Below are positions 50,231 through 59,333 of a DNA stretch of 64,000 nt, in pieces. Every line of letters begins with the position of its first letter. Positions within the stretch are counted from its first letter, which is position 1. The notes under the pieces are model-generated. The model saw only the letters and a program-made list of their open reading frames with translations. It was not told the origin of the DNA and did no database searches. This stretch comes from Caulobacteraceae bacterium (GTDB lineage Bacteria; Pseudomonadota; Alphaproteobacteria; Caulobacterales; Caulobacteraceae). The position numbers were made by a program, and so were the translations under genes. The DNA lies in NCBI GenBank assembly GCA_947475465.1, contig CANJLK010000001.1, positions 186,001-250,000 on the forward strand, read 5' to 3'.

Positions 50231-51904
50231 TCAAGAGGCGAGGGCGGCGGCGATGCCGCGGGCCGTCTCGCGAAGCAGGTCCTTGCGGACCTTGCCGATC
50301 GCCGTGCGCGGCAGGTCATCGACCAGTTCCAGGTGTTCCGGGATCTTCTGCTTGGCGATCCCGGCCGCGACCAGGAAGCGGCCGATCTCGCCCAGGTCGA
50401 TGGCCTGTCCGAACGCGGGGATGACGAAGGCGCAGCCGATCTCGCCGGTGCGGGCGTTGGGCATGGCGACGATGGCGACCTCGGCGATCGCCGGATGGCC
50501 CATCAGGACGTCCTCGACCTCCTTGGGGCTGATGTTCTCGCCGCCGCGAATGATGATGTCCTTCATCCGTCCGGTAATCAGGATGGAGCTCCCGTGAACG
50601 ATCTTTCCCAGGTCTCCCATGTGGAAGAAGCCCTGGTCATCGATGGCGGCGGCGGTGTCCTCGGGGTGGGTGTAGCCGATCAGCATCTGCGGACCCCGCG
50701 CGATGATCTCGCCCTCCGCGCCGGCGGGGAGGTCCACCCCGGTCGAGGGATCGATGATCCGCGCCTCGCAGCCGAAGATCCGGCCGTCGGTCGTGGCGCC
50801 CAGCTCGACGTCGGCCCGGTCGGTGACGCCGCCGGTGATGTTCGGCACTTCGGTGGCGCCGTAGATTCGCGAGATGACGCAGTTGGGGAAGAAGGCCGTG
50901 GCCTCCCGGATCAGCTCCGGCCAGACCTGGGCGCCGCCGCAAAGATAGAGGCGCAGGTCAGGTAGGTGCTCTCCCTGCCGCTTGGCTTCCTCCAGCAGGC
51001 CCTCCAGGAAGATGGTCGCGGCGATCATCCCAGTCGCCTTGTGGCGGCGAAGGGCGTCGAGGCAGGCGATGGGATCCCAGGTGTCCGCCAGGATGGTGGT
51101 GATGCCCAGCGTGAACGGCATGCACAGCGAGTAGAGCATCCCCGTCACGTGGGTCACCGGCGAGGGATTGTAGAGAATGTCCCGTGGTCCGACCTTCAGG
51201 TCCTGGCCGCGCATCCAGTTTTCGGACTGTAGGCTGTTGTGGCTGTGAAGCACGCCTTTGGCGCGTCCGGTGGTGCCCGAGGTGTACATCACCAGCTTGA
51301 CGGCGTTGGGATCGGCGCCGGGCAGCGCCATCTCGTCCTCGCCGTCCGCCAGCAGGTCCTCATAGCTCGTCAGGCCATCGGCGGCGCCGCGCACGACGAC
51401 GATCTGCAGCTCCGGGCCGATCGCCGCGCGCATCCGCTGGGCCATGGCCAGGTAGTCGAAATTGCGGAATTCGGCGGGGACGAAGAACAGTTTGCTGCGG
51501 CTGTCGCGCAGCATGAAGCCCACTTCCGCGTCCCGGTAGATCGGGGTGATGGGCCCCAGGACCAGGCCGGCCTTCGCCGCGGCCAGGCCGATGATCACCG
51601 CCTCACGCCAGTTGGGCAGCTGGAAGGAGATGGTGTCGCCCGGTCTGAAGCCCCGCCGCGCCAGGGCGTGGGCCAGCCGGTCCGATTCCAGGTCGAGGTC
51701 GCGCAGGGTATGGCTTCGCTCGCCTTCGATCACCGAGACGTGGTCCGGGGTGGCCGCCACCCGTTCGGCCAGATGGTCCGCCACGGTCTTGTTGGACCAG
51801 ACGCCCGCCTTGGCGAAATCCGCCGCGCCCGCCGGCAGCGGCCGCACCTCCCACCCGCCGACGTCGCGGCGGGCGGCTTGGCTTGTGTTCAACTGGAGCG
51901 CCAT
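50231..51904 (-). CDS. AMP-dependent acyl-CoA synthetase/ligase
   Basis: A 557-residue ANL enzyme: YTSGTTGRAKGV, YGATEVPNITGG, GDLGKIVHGSSILITGRMKDIIIRGGENISPKEVED and TAIGKVRKDLL with the catalytic Lys. The domain order and length match medium-chain, cyclohexanecarboxylate-type CoA ligases. It lies between the enoyl-CoA hydratase and acyl-CoA dehydrogenase genes (gaps 30 and 25 bases), supplying the CoA thioester for that operon. Confidence 0.93.
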   Translation of the reverse strand: MALQLNTSQAARRDVGGWEVRPLPAGAADFAKAGVWSNKTVADHLAERVAATPDHVSVIEGERSHTLRDLDLESDRLAHALARRGFRPGDTISFQLPNWREAVIIGLAAAKAGLVLGPITPIYRDAEVGFMLRDSRSKLFFVPAEFRNFDYLAMAQRMRAAIGPELQIVVVRGAADGLTSYEDLLADGEDEMALPGADPNAVKLVMYTSGTTGRAKGVLHSHNSLQSENWMRGQDLKVGPRDILYNPSPVTHVTGMLYSLCMPFTLGITTILADTWDPIACLDALRRHKATGMIAATIFLEGLLEEAKRQGEHLPDLRLYLCGGAQVWPELIREATAFFPNCVISRIYGATEVPNITGGVTDRADVELGATTDGRIFGCEARIIDPSTGVDLPAGAEGEIIARGPQMLIGYTHPEDTAAAIDDQGFFHMGDLGKIVHGSSILITGRMKDIIIRGGENISPKEVEDVLMGHPAIAEVAIVAMPNARTGEIGCAFVIPAFGQAIDLGEIGRFLVAAGIAKQKIPEHLELVDDLPRTAIGKVRKDLLRETARGIAAALAS

Positions 51905-51934
51905 GACTGAGCCGTTCCCGAAGCCTGCCGAGCC

Positions 51935-52726
51935 CTAGGCCTTGCTGCTCTGGATGGCGTTGCCCAGGCCGCCGTCGCGGATGGCCTGGAAGGCGCCGGC
52001 CACGTGCGACAGCTGGTGGGTGTCGAAGTGGGCGTTGAGCGCGACGCTGAAGCCCTGGGCGTCCAGGGTGCGGTTCAGGGAGCGCTTGAGGATCTTCAGG
52101 GCGAAGGGCGAGGCCTGGGCGATGCGCTGCGCCATCTCCATGGTGCGCGTCTCCAGATCGGCGCGGGGCACCACGTGATTGACCATGCCGATCTTCTCGG
52201 CGTCGACGGCGGTCAGTTTGCCGCCCGCGAAGAGCAGTTCTCGGGCCTTGCGCTGGCCCAGCACCCAGGGGTGCACCAGGACTTCGACGGCCGCCGCCCC
52301 CAGGCTGTGCGCCACGGGGTCGGAGAAGAAGGCGTCGTCGGCGGCCATGATGATGTCGCACATGTTGGCGACCATGAAGCCTGCCGCGATACAGGCGCCC
52401 TGCACCTGGGCGATCACCGGCTTGGGGGTGTGCAGGATACGCAGGCTGTAGTCGAAATAGCGCTTGGATTCGAAAGCCCAGCGCTCCTCGACAGTGAAAT
52501 TGCCGCGCTCGCGCTGGGCTTCCTTCAGATCGTGTCCGGCGGAGAAGTGGTCGCCCTTGCCGGCCAGGATGATCACATGGACGCCGTCATCCTCGGCGGC
52601 CGCGGTGAAGGCGTGATCCAGTTCGTCGAGCAGCTGCCGGCTCTCGGCGTTACGGGCCTCGGGGCGGTTGTGGCTGATGCGGCAGACGGCGCCGAACCGT
52701 TCGACCGCCAGGGTTTCGTAGGTCAC
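51935..52726 (-). CDS. Enoyl-CoA hydratase/isomerase family protein
   Basis: A 263-residue crotonase-fold protein: GDHFSAGHDLKE forms the first oxyanion element, AQVQGACIAAGFMVANMCDIIMAADDAFFSDP the second. The C-terminal helix contains SLNRTLDAQGF. It probably hydrates or isomerises an enoyl-CoA made by the paired acyl-CoA dehydrogenases downstream. The gene follows the ThDP gene by 61 bases on the same strand. Confidence 0.92.
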   Translation of the reverse strand: MTYETLAVERFGAVCRISHNRPEARNAESRQLLDELDHAFTAAAEDDGVHVIILAGKGDHFSAGHDLKEAQRERGNFTVEERWAFESKRYFDYSLRILHTPKPVIAQVQGACIAAGFMVANMCDIIMAADDAFFSDPVAHSLGAAAVEVLVHPWVLGQRKARELLFAGGKLTAVDAEKIGMVNHVVPRADLETRTMEMAQRIAQASPFALKILKRSLNRTLDAQGFSVALNAHFDTHQLSHVAGAFQAIRDGGLGNAIQSSKA

Positions 52727-52787
52727 GCGATGTCCTTTGCGGGGTGTCTCATGCGGAGATCGATCAGGGTCAGGATAGACGGCGCCT

Positions 52788-54449
52788 TCAATAGGCGCGC
52801 GGCATGTGGTGGGGGTCGAGCTTCAGCTCGATCAGCAGGGGTTTGCGACGGGCTGCGATGGCGGCGACAGCCAGGTCGATATCGGCGTTGGTGCGGACGA
52901 TGACGCCCTCGCCGCCGAAAGCCACTGCGATAGGGGCGAAGTCGGGCCAGGCCATCAGGGACAACGTCGGGTCCATCCCCTTGGTCATGAACTGGATGTG
53001 CTCGGCGCCGTAGCTGCCGTCATTGCACAGGATCACGATGAGGTCGGTCCCGTAGCGCACAGCGGTGCTGAATTCCGAGAAACCGCCCAGCATGAATCCG
53101 CCGTCGCCGGCGACAAGCACGGTGGGCGCGCCGGCGGCCATCGCCGCCCCGATGGCCTCGCCCAGCCCCAGCCCGATTGAGCCGAAATGGGTGGTCGGCA
53201 CGAAGCGGCTGGGCGCCTCGACGTCGATCAGCTTCCAGGCATGGCCCAGGAACCGTCCGCCATCTGTCACCAGGACGCGGTCGCTCGGGAGGACCGCGTT
53301 GATGCGCTGCAACGCCGTCTGGATGCACACGCCGTCATCGGCCCGCGGCGGCAAGGGTTCGGGGCGATAGGCGGCGATCTGCTCGCGCAGGGCCTCCGAT
53401 CGATAGCCGGACGGGGCGACTTCGGCCTGGTCCAGCCAGTAGACCATGGCGTCGGCCACCTCGGCGGCGTCGCCCACCACGCCCACGTCCGGTTCCGTCT
53501 GGCAGCCGATGTCGGCGGGGTCGAGGTTGACCTGCACGATCCGGCGGCCCTTGGCGAAGGACCCGTGCGAGGAGGTGAAGAACGACAGGCTCGCGCCGAA
53601 GGCGACGACGCAGTCGCTTTCGAGGATCGCATCGACGGCGACCGGCGTGCTGAGCGTGCCGAAAATCCCCAGATTATAAGGCTCGCCGGCGAACAGGCCC
53701 TTGGCGCGAAGGGTCGTTGCGACCGGCGCGCCGGTCCGCTCGGCCAGCCGCAGGATCGCCGCGCGGGCCTCCGGGCTGGCCGCGCCGCGCCCGGCCAGCA
53801 GGATCGGGCGCTTGGCGCCGGCCAGGATGCCGATGGCGTCGTCCAGGTCGGGACCCGGGGCGGCGGCGGCACGGGCCTGCGGCGTGCGCAGGGTCACGGG
53901 CTGGTAGTCGACCTCCAGCCACTGGAACTCATAGGGCATGTTCAAGACAATGGGCCGCCGTTCGATCCGGGCCCGGCGAAACGCGGTGGCGACGTCGGTG
54001 GATAGGGTGGCCGGTGTGCGCAGCTGCTCAAAGCCCGCGCCGGTATCGGCGATCAGTTCGCGCTGCGGGATGTTCTGCAGGTGGTGCTTGGCCTCGGGGT
54101 CGGTGTCGCCGCACAGCAGGACGATGGGCAGGCGGGCCTTCACCCCCTCCACCAGCGCCGTCAGGGTGTTGGTCAGGGCCGGACCGTGGGTGATGGTCGC
54201 CACCCCGACCTGGCCTGTAACCGAGGCATGACCCAGGGCCATCAGGGTCACGCCGGCCTCGTTGGCGCCGGCGACATAACCGCCCCCAAAGTCGCGGACG
54301 TAGCTGTCGACCATGTAGAGGTTGGCGTCGCCGATCAGGCCGAACATGGTCGTGACGCCGTTGTCGATCAACGCCCTGGCGATGGCCTGGTGGACCGTCC
54401 CGCGCACCCGGGCTGAGGCGGAGGGCTTGTTTTCAGCGCTGTCCGGCAT
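52788..54449 (-). CDS. ThDP-dependent enzyme, paralogue of 949-2574
   Basis: A 553-residue enzyme with activating Glu at 64 (GANEAG), GDGGF at about 448 and CND about 28 residues later. It shares MFGLIGDANLYMVDSYV, ATTLRAKGLFAGEPYNLGIFGTLSTP and the C-terminal AEHIQF with the copy at the left end of the window. The ATG at 54449 follows GAGGGA; an earlier in-frame start adds a basic stretch inside the divergent promoter. As first gene of an operon with CoA ligase, hydratase and dehydrogenases it could be a 2-hydroxyacyl-CoA lyase or 2-oxo-acid decarboxylase. Confidence 0.86.
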   Translation of the reverse strand: MPDSAENKPSASARVRGTVHQAIARALIDNGVTTMFGLIGDANLYMVDSYVRDFGGGYVAGANEAGVTLMALGHASVTGQVGVATITHGPALTNTLTALVEGVKARLPIVLLCGDTDPEAKHHLQNIPQRELIADTGAGFEQLRTPATLSTDVATAFRRARIERRPIVLNMPYEFQWLEVDYQPVTLRTPQARAAAAPGPDLDDAIGILAGAKRPILLAGRGAASPEARAAILRLAERTGAPVATTLRAKGLFAGEPYNLGIFGTLSTPVAVDAILESDCVVAFGASLSFFTSSHGSFAKGRRIVQVNLDPADIGCQTEPDVGVVGDAAEVADAMVYWLDQAEVAPSGYRSEALREQIAAYRPEPLPPRADDGVCIQTALQRINAVLPSDRVLVTDGGRFLGHAWKLIDVEAPSRFVPTTHFGSIGLGLGEAIGAAMAAGAPTVLVAGDGGFMLGGFSEFSTAVRYGTDLIVILCNDGSYGAEHIQFMTKGMDPTLSLMAWPDFAPIAVAFGGEGVIVRTNADIDLAVAAIAARRKPLLIELKLDPHHMPRAY

Positions 54450-54540
54450 GGTGTTTCCCTCGAAGGGCCGCTGACGCGGCCGGCGCTCCATCCCAGGGAG
54501 CCCTTGGCGCCTGGCGCGCGCCTGCGGGCTCTTCCCCGTC

Positions 54541-54588
54541 GTTGCGGGGGCGACGCCAAGGATCGATTGTGAAATCCTTGTCCGCAAC
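54541..54588. promoter_or_regulatory. Nested dyad in the divergent ThDP/alcohol dehydrogenase gap
   Basis: CAAGGAT (54557-54563) and ATCCTTG (54574-54580) face each other across 10 bases, and outside them GTTGCGG (54541-54547) and CCGCAAC (54582-54588) are also complementary. It lies in the 245-base gap about 92 bases before the ThDP start and 107 bases before the alcohol dehydrogenase start. An operator for a shared regulator or a structured leader are the options. Confidence 0.45.
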
Positions 54589-54694
54589 ACCAGCTTAAAT
54601 CCAAGGCGGACCTAAAACGCCATCCATTTTTTGAATCATTGTACGCTTTTCTCGCTTCCCGCCGGCCCGCACAGAAAAAGAGACATCGCAAACC

Positions 54695-55879
54695 ATGAGT
54701 TCAGAGCCCCAGAGGCCCTTCGTCCACCGGTATCCGCCGCAGCACCTGATCTATGGCCCAGGGTCGGCGGGCGCATTGGGCGGCGTCCTGGCGGGGATCG
54801 GCATCCAGCGCGGACTGCTGCTTTGCGGGGCGAACCTCAATGCCGCGCCAGGCGTTGTCAGCGGCCTGGTGGCGGGCGCCGAGGGGCGCATCGCCTCGGT
54901 TTGGGCGGGGGTTCGGCCGCACGCGCCGTTCGAGACGGTGGACGCCGCGGCCGAAGCCTACCGGGCGCTCGGCGCGGATGGGTTGATCAGCCTGGGCGGC
55001 GGCAGCGCCCACGACACCATGCGCGCGGTATCGCTGCTCCTGCAGGCCGGTGGGACCATCGCCGACCAGTTCAAGGATCCCACAAAAGCCTACGCCCGCG
55101 CCGATCCGCGGCCCGACGTGCGCCGCATCCCCATGGCCGCCATTCCGACCACCCTGTCCGCGGCCGAAACCACCTTCGGAGGCGGGGTCACCCACCAGGG
55201 CCGGAAGTACGTCTTCGTCGGCGACACCCTGTTCATCGACCGCATCGTGGTCGACACCGACCTGTTCGCGACGACGCCCCGGGAGGTGTTGGTCGATACC
55301 GGCTTCAACGCCATCAACCACGCCATCGAACGCATCGTCTCGCCATCCCACCAGCCGATCGGCGACGCGGCGTTCCTCCACGCCTTGCGGCTGCTCATGC
55401 CGGCGCTGCAGGTCATCGGATCGGATGCGCCTCTCGACGAACCGGTTCTGACGGACGCCGCCCTGGGCGCGCACCTGTCAGAATCCACCAACGTGCTGGG
55501 CGGAATCGGCCACGCCATCGCCCACGTGCTGGGCGGACGCTACCGCGTGCCGCACGGGACCGCGCATGGCCTGGGGATGATCCCGGGCTTGCGCTTGGCG
55601 GGGCCACGGCATCCGGCGGGCATCGTCCGCATCCACGACGTGCTGCGCGATGTCGGCTGCCTGGCGGCCGGGGACACGGCGCTCGACGCGGTCATCGCCA
55701 GCTTCCAGGGTTTCCTCGCGCGGCTGGGACGGCCCGCGCGGCTGCGCGACATCGGCATCGCCGAGGCCGACCTCGCCGCCATAGCCCGCGACGTCATGGG
55801 GGACTTCTCGGTGGCGAGTTCCGGCCGCGCCGACCTGAACGAAACCCGCGTGGGCGAACTCCTGCGCGAGATCTGGTAG
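54695..55879 (+). CDS. Iron-containing alcohol dehydrogenase (maleylacetate-reductase-like branch)
   Basis: A 394-residue group III alcohol dehydrogenase: nucleotide site LGGGSAHD, and metal ligands in DTGFNAINHAIER, GIGHAIAHVLG and VPHGTAHGLGM. The branch that includes maleylacetate reductase and hydroxyacid-oxoacid transhydrogenase is the nearest by motif. It is divergent from the ThDP operon and could reduce or oxidise an aldehyde or alcohol produced by that enzyme. Substrate unknown. Confidence 0.9.
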   Translation: MSSEPQRPFVHRYPPQHLIYGPGSAGALGGVLAGIGIQRGLLLCGANLNAAPGVVSGLVAGAEGRIASVWAGVRPHAPFETVDAAAEAYRALGADGLISLGGGSAHDTMRAVSLLLQAGGTIADQFKDPTKAYARADPRPDVRRIPMAAIPTTLSAAETTFGGGVTHQGRKYVFVGDTLFIDRIVVDTDLFATTPREVLVDTGFNAINHAIERIVSPSHQPIGDAAFLHALRLLMPALQVIGSDAPLDEPVLTDAALGAHLSESTNVLGGIGHAIAHVLGGRYRVPHGTAHGLGMIPGLRLAGPRHPAGIVRIHDVLRDVGCLAAGDTALDAVIASFQGFLARLGRPARLRDIGIAEADLAAIARDVMGDFSVASSGRADLNETRVGELLREIW

Positions 55880-55999
55880 GCCGCGCAGGAAGAACCGCTG
55901 CTGATGATCACTTAGCCCCTTTTCGCGGCGGCCTCGGCGTGGTCCACAACCGCCATTGTCAGGCGCCGCCGCCTGGGGCGATCTGAGGGAGTTGCAAGA

Positions 56000-57214
56000 A
56001 TGAGGCTGCCGTATCTGGCCGTACTGGCGGTCACAGTGTCGTCCGGAGCCTGCGCACAGACCAACATCGGCGCCCAGGCTCCTGAGACCGGACTGCCGTT
56101 CGCGATGGCCTCGGTGGCGACCTTCAACAAGCCCTGGCGCATGGCCTTCCTGCCCGATGGCCGCATGCTGGTGACCGAGAAGCCAGGCGCTGTCTGGCTC
56201 GTCACCCAGGACGGCGCGAAGACGCCTGTGGCCAATGTTCCGGCTGTCCTGGCCCAGGGCCAGGGCGGCATGTTGGGGGTCTTCCTGTCGCCGCACTATG
56301 CGAGCGACCACTTCGTCTACCTCACCTATTCCGAGCCCGGTGGCGGCGGGTCGAGCCTGGCCTTGGCCCGGGCGCGCCTGTCCCTGGCGAAGGACGCGGC
56401 CAGCCTGGAGGGGCTGCAGGTCATCTGGCGCGATGGCGCACGCGGCAAGGGCGGGCAGTTCGGCGCCCAGGTCGCCTTTTCGCCGGACGGAAAATTCCTG
56501 TTTCTGACGGTCGGCGAGCGCCAGCGCATGACGCCGGCCCAGGACCCCAACCAGCCGCTGGGGAAAATCCTGCGCCTGACCCTCGACGGCAAGCCCGCGC
56601 CCCGCAATCCGATGGCGGGAAAAACAGGCGCGGCCAGCGTGCCGGTGATCGACCCGCCGAAGGACACCGAGGTCGCGAAGACCGCGCAGACGGTCAGCAC
56701 CTACGCCTTCCCGGGCCCGAATTTGACGCCGGCTGAAACCTGGACCAGCGGGCACCGCACGCCCTATGGCTTGGCCTTCGCGCCGGACGGGCGGCTGTGG
56801 GAAGCCGAACACGGCCCCCGCGGCGGCGACGAGCTGAACCTGATCGAGCCCGGCAAGAACTACGGCTGGCCCCTCGTCGCCTACGCGGTCAACTACAACG
56901 GCGTGTCGATACCCAATCCCGACACCCGGCCCGACCTGGCCAAGCCAGTGCTCTATTGGACGCCCATCATCGCGCCCGGCAGCCTGACGTTCTACAAGGG
57001 CAAGATGTTCCCGCAATGGCAGGGCTCGGCCCTTCTGGGGGGCATGGCCACCATGACCCTCAACCGGATCGTGATCAGCGGCGCCACCGCCAAGCCGGCC
57101 GAGCGCTGGGTGGTAGGTCACCGCATCCGCGATGTGGAAGTCGCGCCTGACGGCGCGGTGTGGATGCTGGAAGACGCCAATCCGGGCGGTCTCTTTAGGG
57201 TCACACCCAAGTAG
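56000..57214 (+). CDS. Soluble PQQ-dependent sugar dehydrogenase (aldose dehydrogenase) family protein
   Basis: A 404-residue secreted six-bladed propeller. A signal peptide (MRLPYLAVLAVTVSSGACAQ) ends near residue 20; the cysteine there is a weak lipobox. Motifs MAFLPDGRMLVTEKPG, GGMLGVFLSPHY, SGHRTPYGLAFAPDG and EHGPRGGDELNLI are those of the soluble glucose/aldose (Gdh-B/YliI-like) family, which binds PQQ and calcium. It follows the alcohol dehydrogenase by 120 bases. No PQQ genes are in the window, so holo-enzyme formation depends on genes elsewhere. Confidence 0.92.
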   Translation: MRLPYLAVLAVTVSSGACAQTNIGAQAPETGLPFAMASVATFNKPWRMAFLPDGRMLVTEKPGAVWLVTQDGAKTPVANVPAVLAQGQGGMLGVFLSPHYASDHFVYLTYSEPGGGGSSLALARARLSLAKDAASLEGLQVIWRDGARGKGGQFGAQVAFSPDGKFLFLTVGERQRMTPAQDPNQPLGKILRLTLDGKPAPRNPMAGKTGAASVPVIDPPKDTEVAKTAQTVSTYAFPGPNLTPAETWTSGHRTPYGLAFAPDGRLWEAEHGPRGGDELNLIEPGKNYGWPLVAYAVNYNGVSIPNPDTRPDLAKPVLYWTPIIAPGSLTFYKGKMFPQWQGSALLGGMATMTLNRIVISGATAKPAERWVVGHRIRDVEVAPDGAVWMLEDANPGGLFRVTPK

Positions 57215-57226
57215 GCTGGGCGCGGT

Positions 57227-58018
57227 TCAGCGGCCGCGAAACGCCGGCGGCCGCTTTTCCTTGAAGGCGGCGACACCCTCGGCATAGTCATCGCTGAACC
57301 CCAGGCGTTGCTGGAAGTCGCGCTCGAGGTCCATGTAGTCGTCGAAGGTCAGGCTGTGGCTGGAGCGGATCGACCGCTTGATGGCGGCCAGCGCCAGCGG
57401 CGGCGAGCGGGCCAATTTCGCGGCCAGCGCATCGACTTCAGACCCTAGCTGGTCGTCGTCCACCACCTTCCAGATCATGCCCCATTCCGCCGCGCGTTCC
57501 GCGGACAGGGGCTCGGCGGTCAGGGCCAGGCCCATGGCCCGCGCCTGCCCCGCCAGGCGTGGCATCATCCAGCCGCCGCCGAAGTCGGGCATGAGGCCGA
57601 TCGACACGAAGGACTGGATGAAGCGCGCGCTGCGGGCGGCCACCACCAGGTCGCACAGGAAGGCCAGGTTCGCGCCGGCGCCGGCGGCGACGCCGTTCAC
57701 CGCGGCGATGACGGGGGCATCCAGCCGCACGAGCCGGCGGGCCAACGGGCCCCAGCGATTGCGCAGATTGACCGCAAGGTCCGGCGGCGGATCGCCCGGC
57801 CCACGCTTGCGTTCGGTCAGGTCCTGGCCGGCGCAGAATCCACGGCCCTCGCCGGTGATCACCACGACCCGGACCTGTGGATCGGCCTCGATCAGATCCA
57901 GGACGGCGGACAGATCCTTGTGCATGGGGACGGTGAAGGCGTTCAGCCGCTCAGGCCTGTTCAGGCGAATCCGCGCCACGCCGTCGGCCTGATCGAAGAT
58001 GATCGTCTCATAGTCCAT
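57227..58018 (-). CDS. Enoyl-CoA hydratase/isomerase, PaaG-like
   Basis: A 263-residue crotonase-fold protein: GRGFCAGQDLTER and AAVNGVAAGAGANLAFLCDLVVAA form the oxyanion hole and FVSIGLMPDFGGGW carries the PaaG-type Asp rather than the hydratase Glu. PaaG isomerises ring-epoxide or enoyl-CoA double bonds, so an isomerase role is likelier than plain hydration. It follows the Gfo/Idh gene by 30 bases on the same strand. Confidence 0.9.
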   Translation of the reverse strand: MDYETIIFDQADGVARIRLNRPERLNAFTVPMHKDLSAVLDLIEADPQVRVVVITGEGRGFCAGQDLTERKRGPGDPPPDLAVNLRNRWGPLARRLVRLDAPVIAAVNGVAAGAGANLAFLCDLVVAARSARFIQSFVSIGLMPDFGGGWMMPRLAGQARAMGLALTAEPLSAERAAEWGMIWKVVDDDQLGSEVDALAAKLARSPPLALAAIKRSIRSSHSLTFDDYMDLERDFQQRLGFSDDYAEGVAAFKEKRPPAFRGR

Positions 58019-58048
58019 CAGGTATCCGCCTGTCCGTGGTTGACGCCG

Positions 58049-59158
58049 TCACATGGCATGGGGGGCTGACCGCTGTCCGGAGGCGGCCGCCTGCTCGATG
58101 GCGGCCAGCACCTGATGGTTGGCGACCGCGTCGTCGAAACTGGGCGCGGTGCGCGATCCGGTGCGGATATCGTCGGCCATGCGCGCGTATAGGCGCGCGA
58201 CATTGCGTTCGCGCTGGCTGTCCGGCCAGCCCTCGTAGAGCGCGGCGGGAACAGGCAGGGGCTGCAGAGCCGCATCGCCGGTCCGCGCACCCTTGATGAT
58301 CAGGTCGTGGTATTGGGTGTGCCCGCTGGGGCCGGTGATCTGGATCAGGCCATCCTCGCCGGTGATTTCCCACAAGAGGCCTGTGCCCGGATTGGTGTCA
58401 CCTCGGTAGTGGATCGAAAGTGGTGCGCCGCTGGCGAGGACGCCGGCCACCAGCGCCTGGTCGGGAGCTGTTCGGGGAAGCACCTCACCGGTCTCGACCA
58501 TGGTCGCCGTGGTCCGCCGCGTGGAGAGGACCGCCGAGAGTTCTGTGATCTCGCCCAGCATTTTGCGCAGGCCCGCCAGGGTGTGGCCCAGCGGTATGGT
58601 CAGCATGTTGGCCCCGGTCGCCCGGTCCATCAGATAGGCCGAAGCTGGCGTGACGGCTGGACCGCCAGGGCCGGCGCTGGCCACAAGGGTCACCGAAAGA
58701 ATGCGGCCGACGTAGCCCTCGGCGATCAGCTTGCCGACATGATCGAGCTCGATGGAGCCCAGGGCCTGGGCGCCGACCACGCCGACAATCCCGCTTTCCT
58801 TCGCAAGGGCGGCCATCTCCCGCGCCTCGGCCAGACCGTTGCCCAGCGGCCATTCGCAATAGACGTGCTTGCCCGCCGCGATGGCGGCCCTTGTCAGCGC
58901 CAGATGGTGCGGCACCTTCACCGTGACCGCGACCACATCCACCTCAGGCGCGGCGGCAAGTTCGGCCACGTCGCGGTAGGCGCGTGGCAGGCCCAGCGCC
59001 CTGGCGGCGGCCTCGCCGCTCTCCAGGCTGCTGTTGGCGACGCCGACGATCTCGAAGTCGTCGGCCAGGGCGCGCAGGGCAGGCACGTGGGCCAGCGCCG
59101 CCCAGCTACGGCCCGGCGTCAATCCGACGATGCCTACTCCAAGACGACGAGCGGCCAT
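58049..59158 (-). CDS. Gfo/Idh/MocA-family oxidoreductase
   Basis: A 369-residue protein: an N-terminal Rossmann domain (GIVGLTPGRSWAALAHVPALRAL, then VDVVAVTVKVPHHLALTRAAIAAGKHVYCEWPLG with the catalytic-region EK replaced by EW) and a C-terminal alpha/beta domain. It is expected to oxidise a sugar or cyclic polyol with NAD(P). The usual EKP motif reads EWP, as in the galactose-repressor-like (Gal80) branch, so activity may be altered. Followed by the PaaG-like gene. Confidence 0.88.
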   Translation of the reverse strand: MAARRLGVGIVGLTPGRSWAALAHVPALRALADDFEIVGVANSSLESGEAAARALGLPRAYRDVAELAAAPEVDVVAVTVKVPHHLALTRAAIAAGKHVYCEWPLGNGLAEAREMAALAKESGIVGVVGAQALGSIELDHVGKLIAEGYVGRILSVTLVASAGPGGPAVTPASAYLMDRATGANMLTIPLGHTLAGLRKMLGEITELSAVLSTRRTTATMVETGEVLPRTAPDQALVAGVLASGAPLSIHYRGDTNPGTGLLWEITGEDGLIQITGPSGHTQYHDLIIKGARTGDAALQPLPVPAALYEGWPDSQRERNVARLYARMADDIRTGSRTAPSFDDAVANHQVLAAIEQAAASGQRSAPHAM

Positions 59159-59333
59159 GGGTGTTCTCCCTCAAGTTGGCTCCGCGCTTATGGGGCGCGG
59201 TGACGATGCATCATGGCGGGGCCAAGGGCCGCGGTCGACCCGCTCCGCGCTCGGCGGCGTCAATCTCAGTATTGCCCTCCCACAAGCCCCCGCGGTCGGT
59301 CTAGACTGGCGACCCTCGGGAAGGGAACGCTCT

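Noticed and set aside
54450..54694. Possible TPP riboswitch before the ThDP gene
   Set aside because: The gap has dyads but I do not see the conserved THI-box core (CUGAGA and ACCUGA elements) in either direction.
54631..55986. 451-codon frame overlapping the iron alcohol dehydrogenase in another frame
   Set aside because: The real gene at 54695 has its metal and nucleotide motifs; this frame is Arg/Pro-rich.
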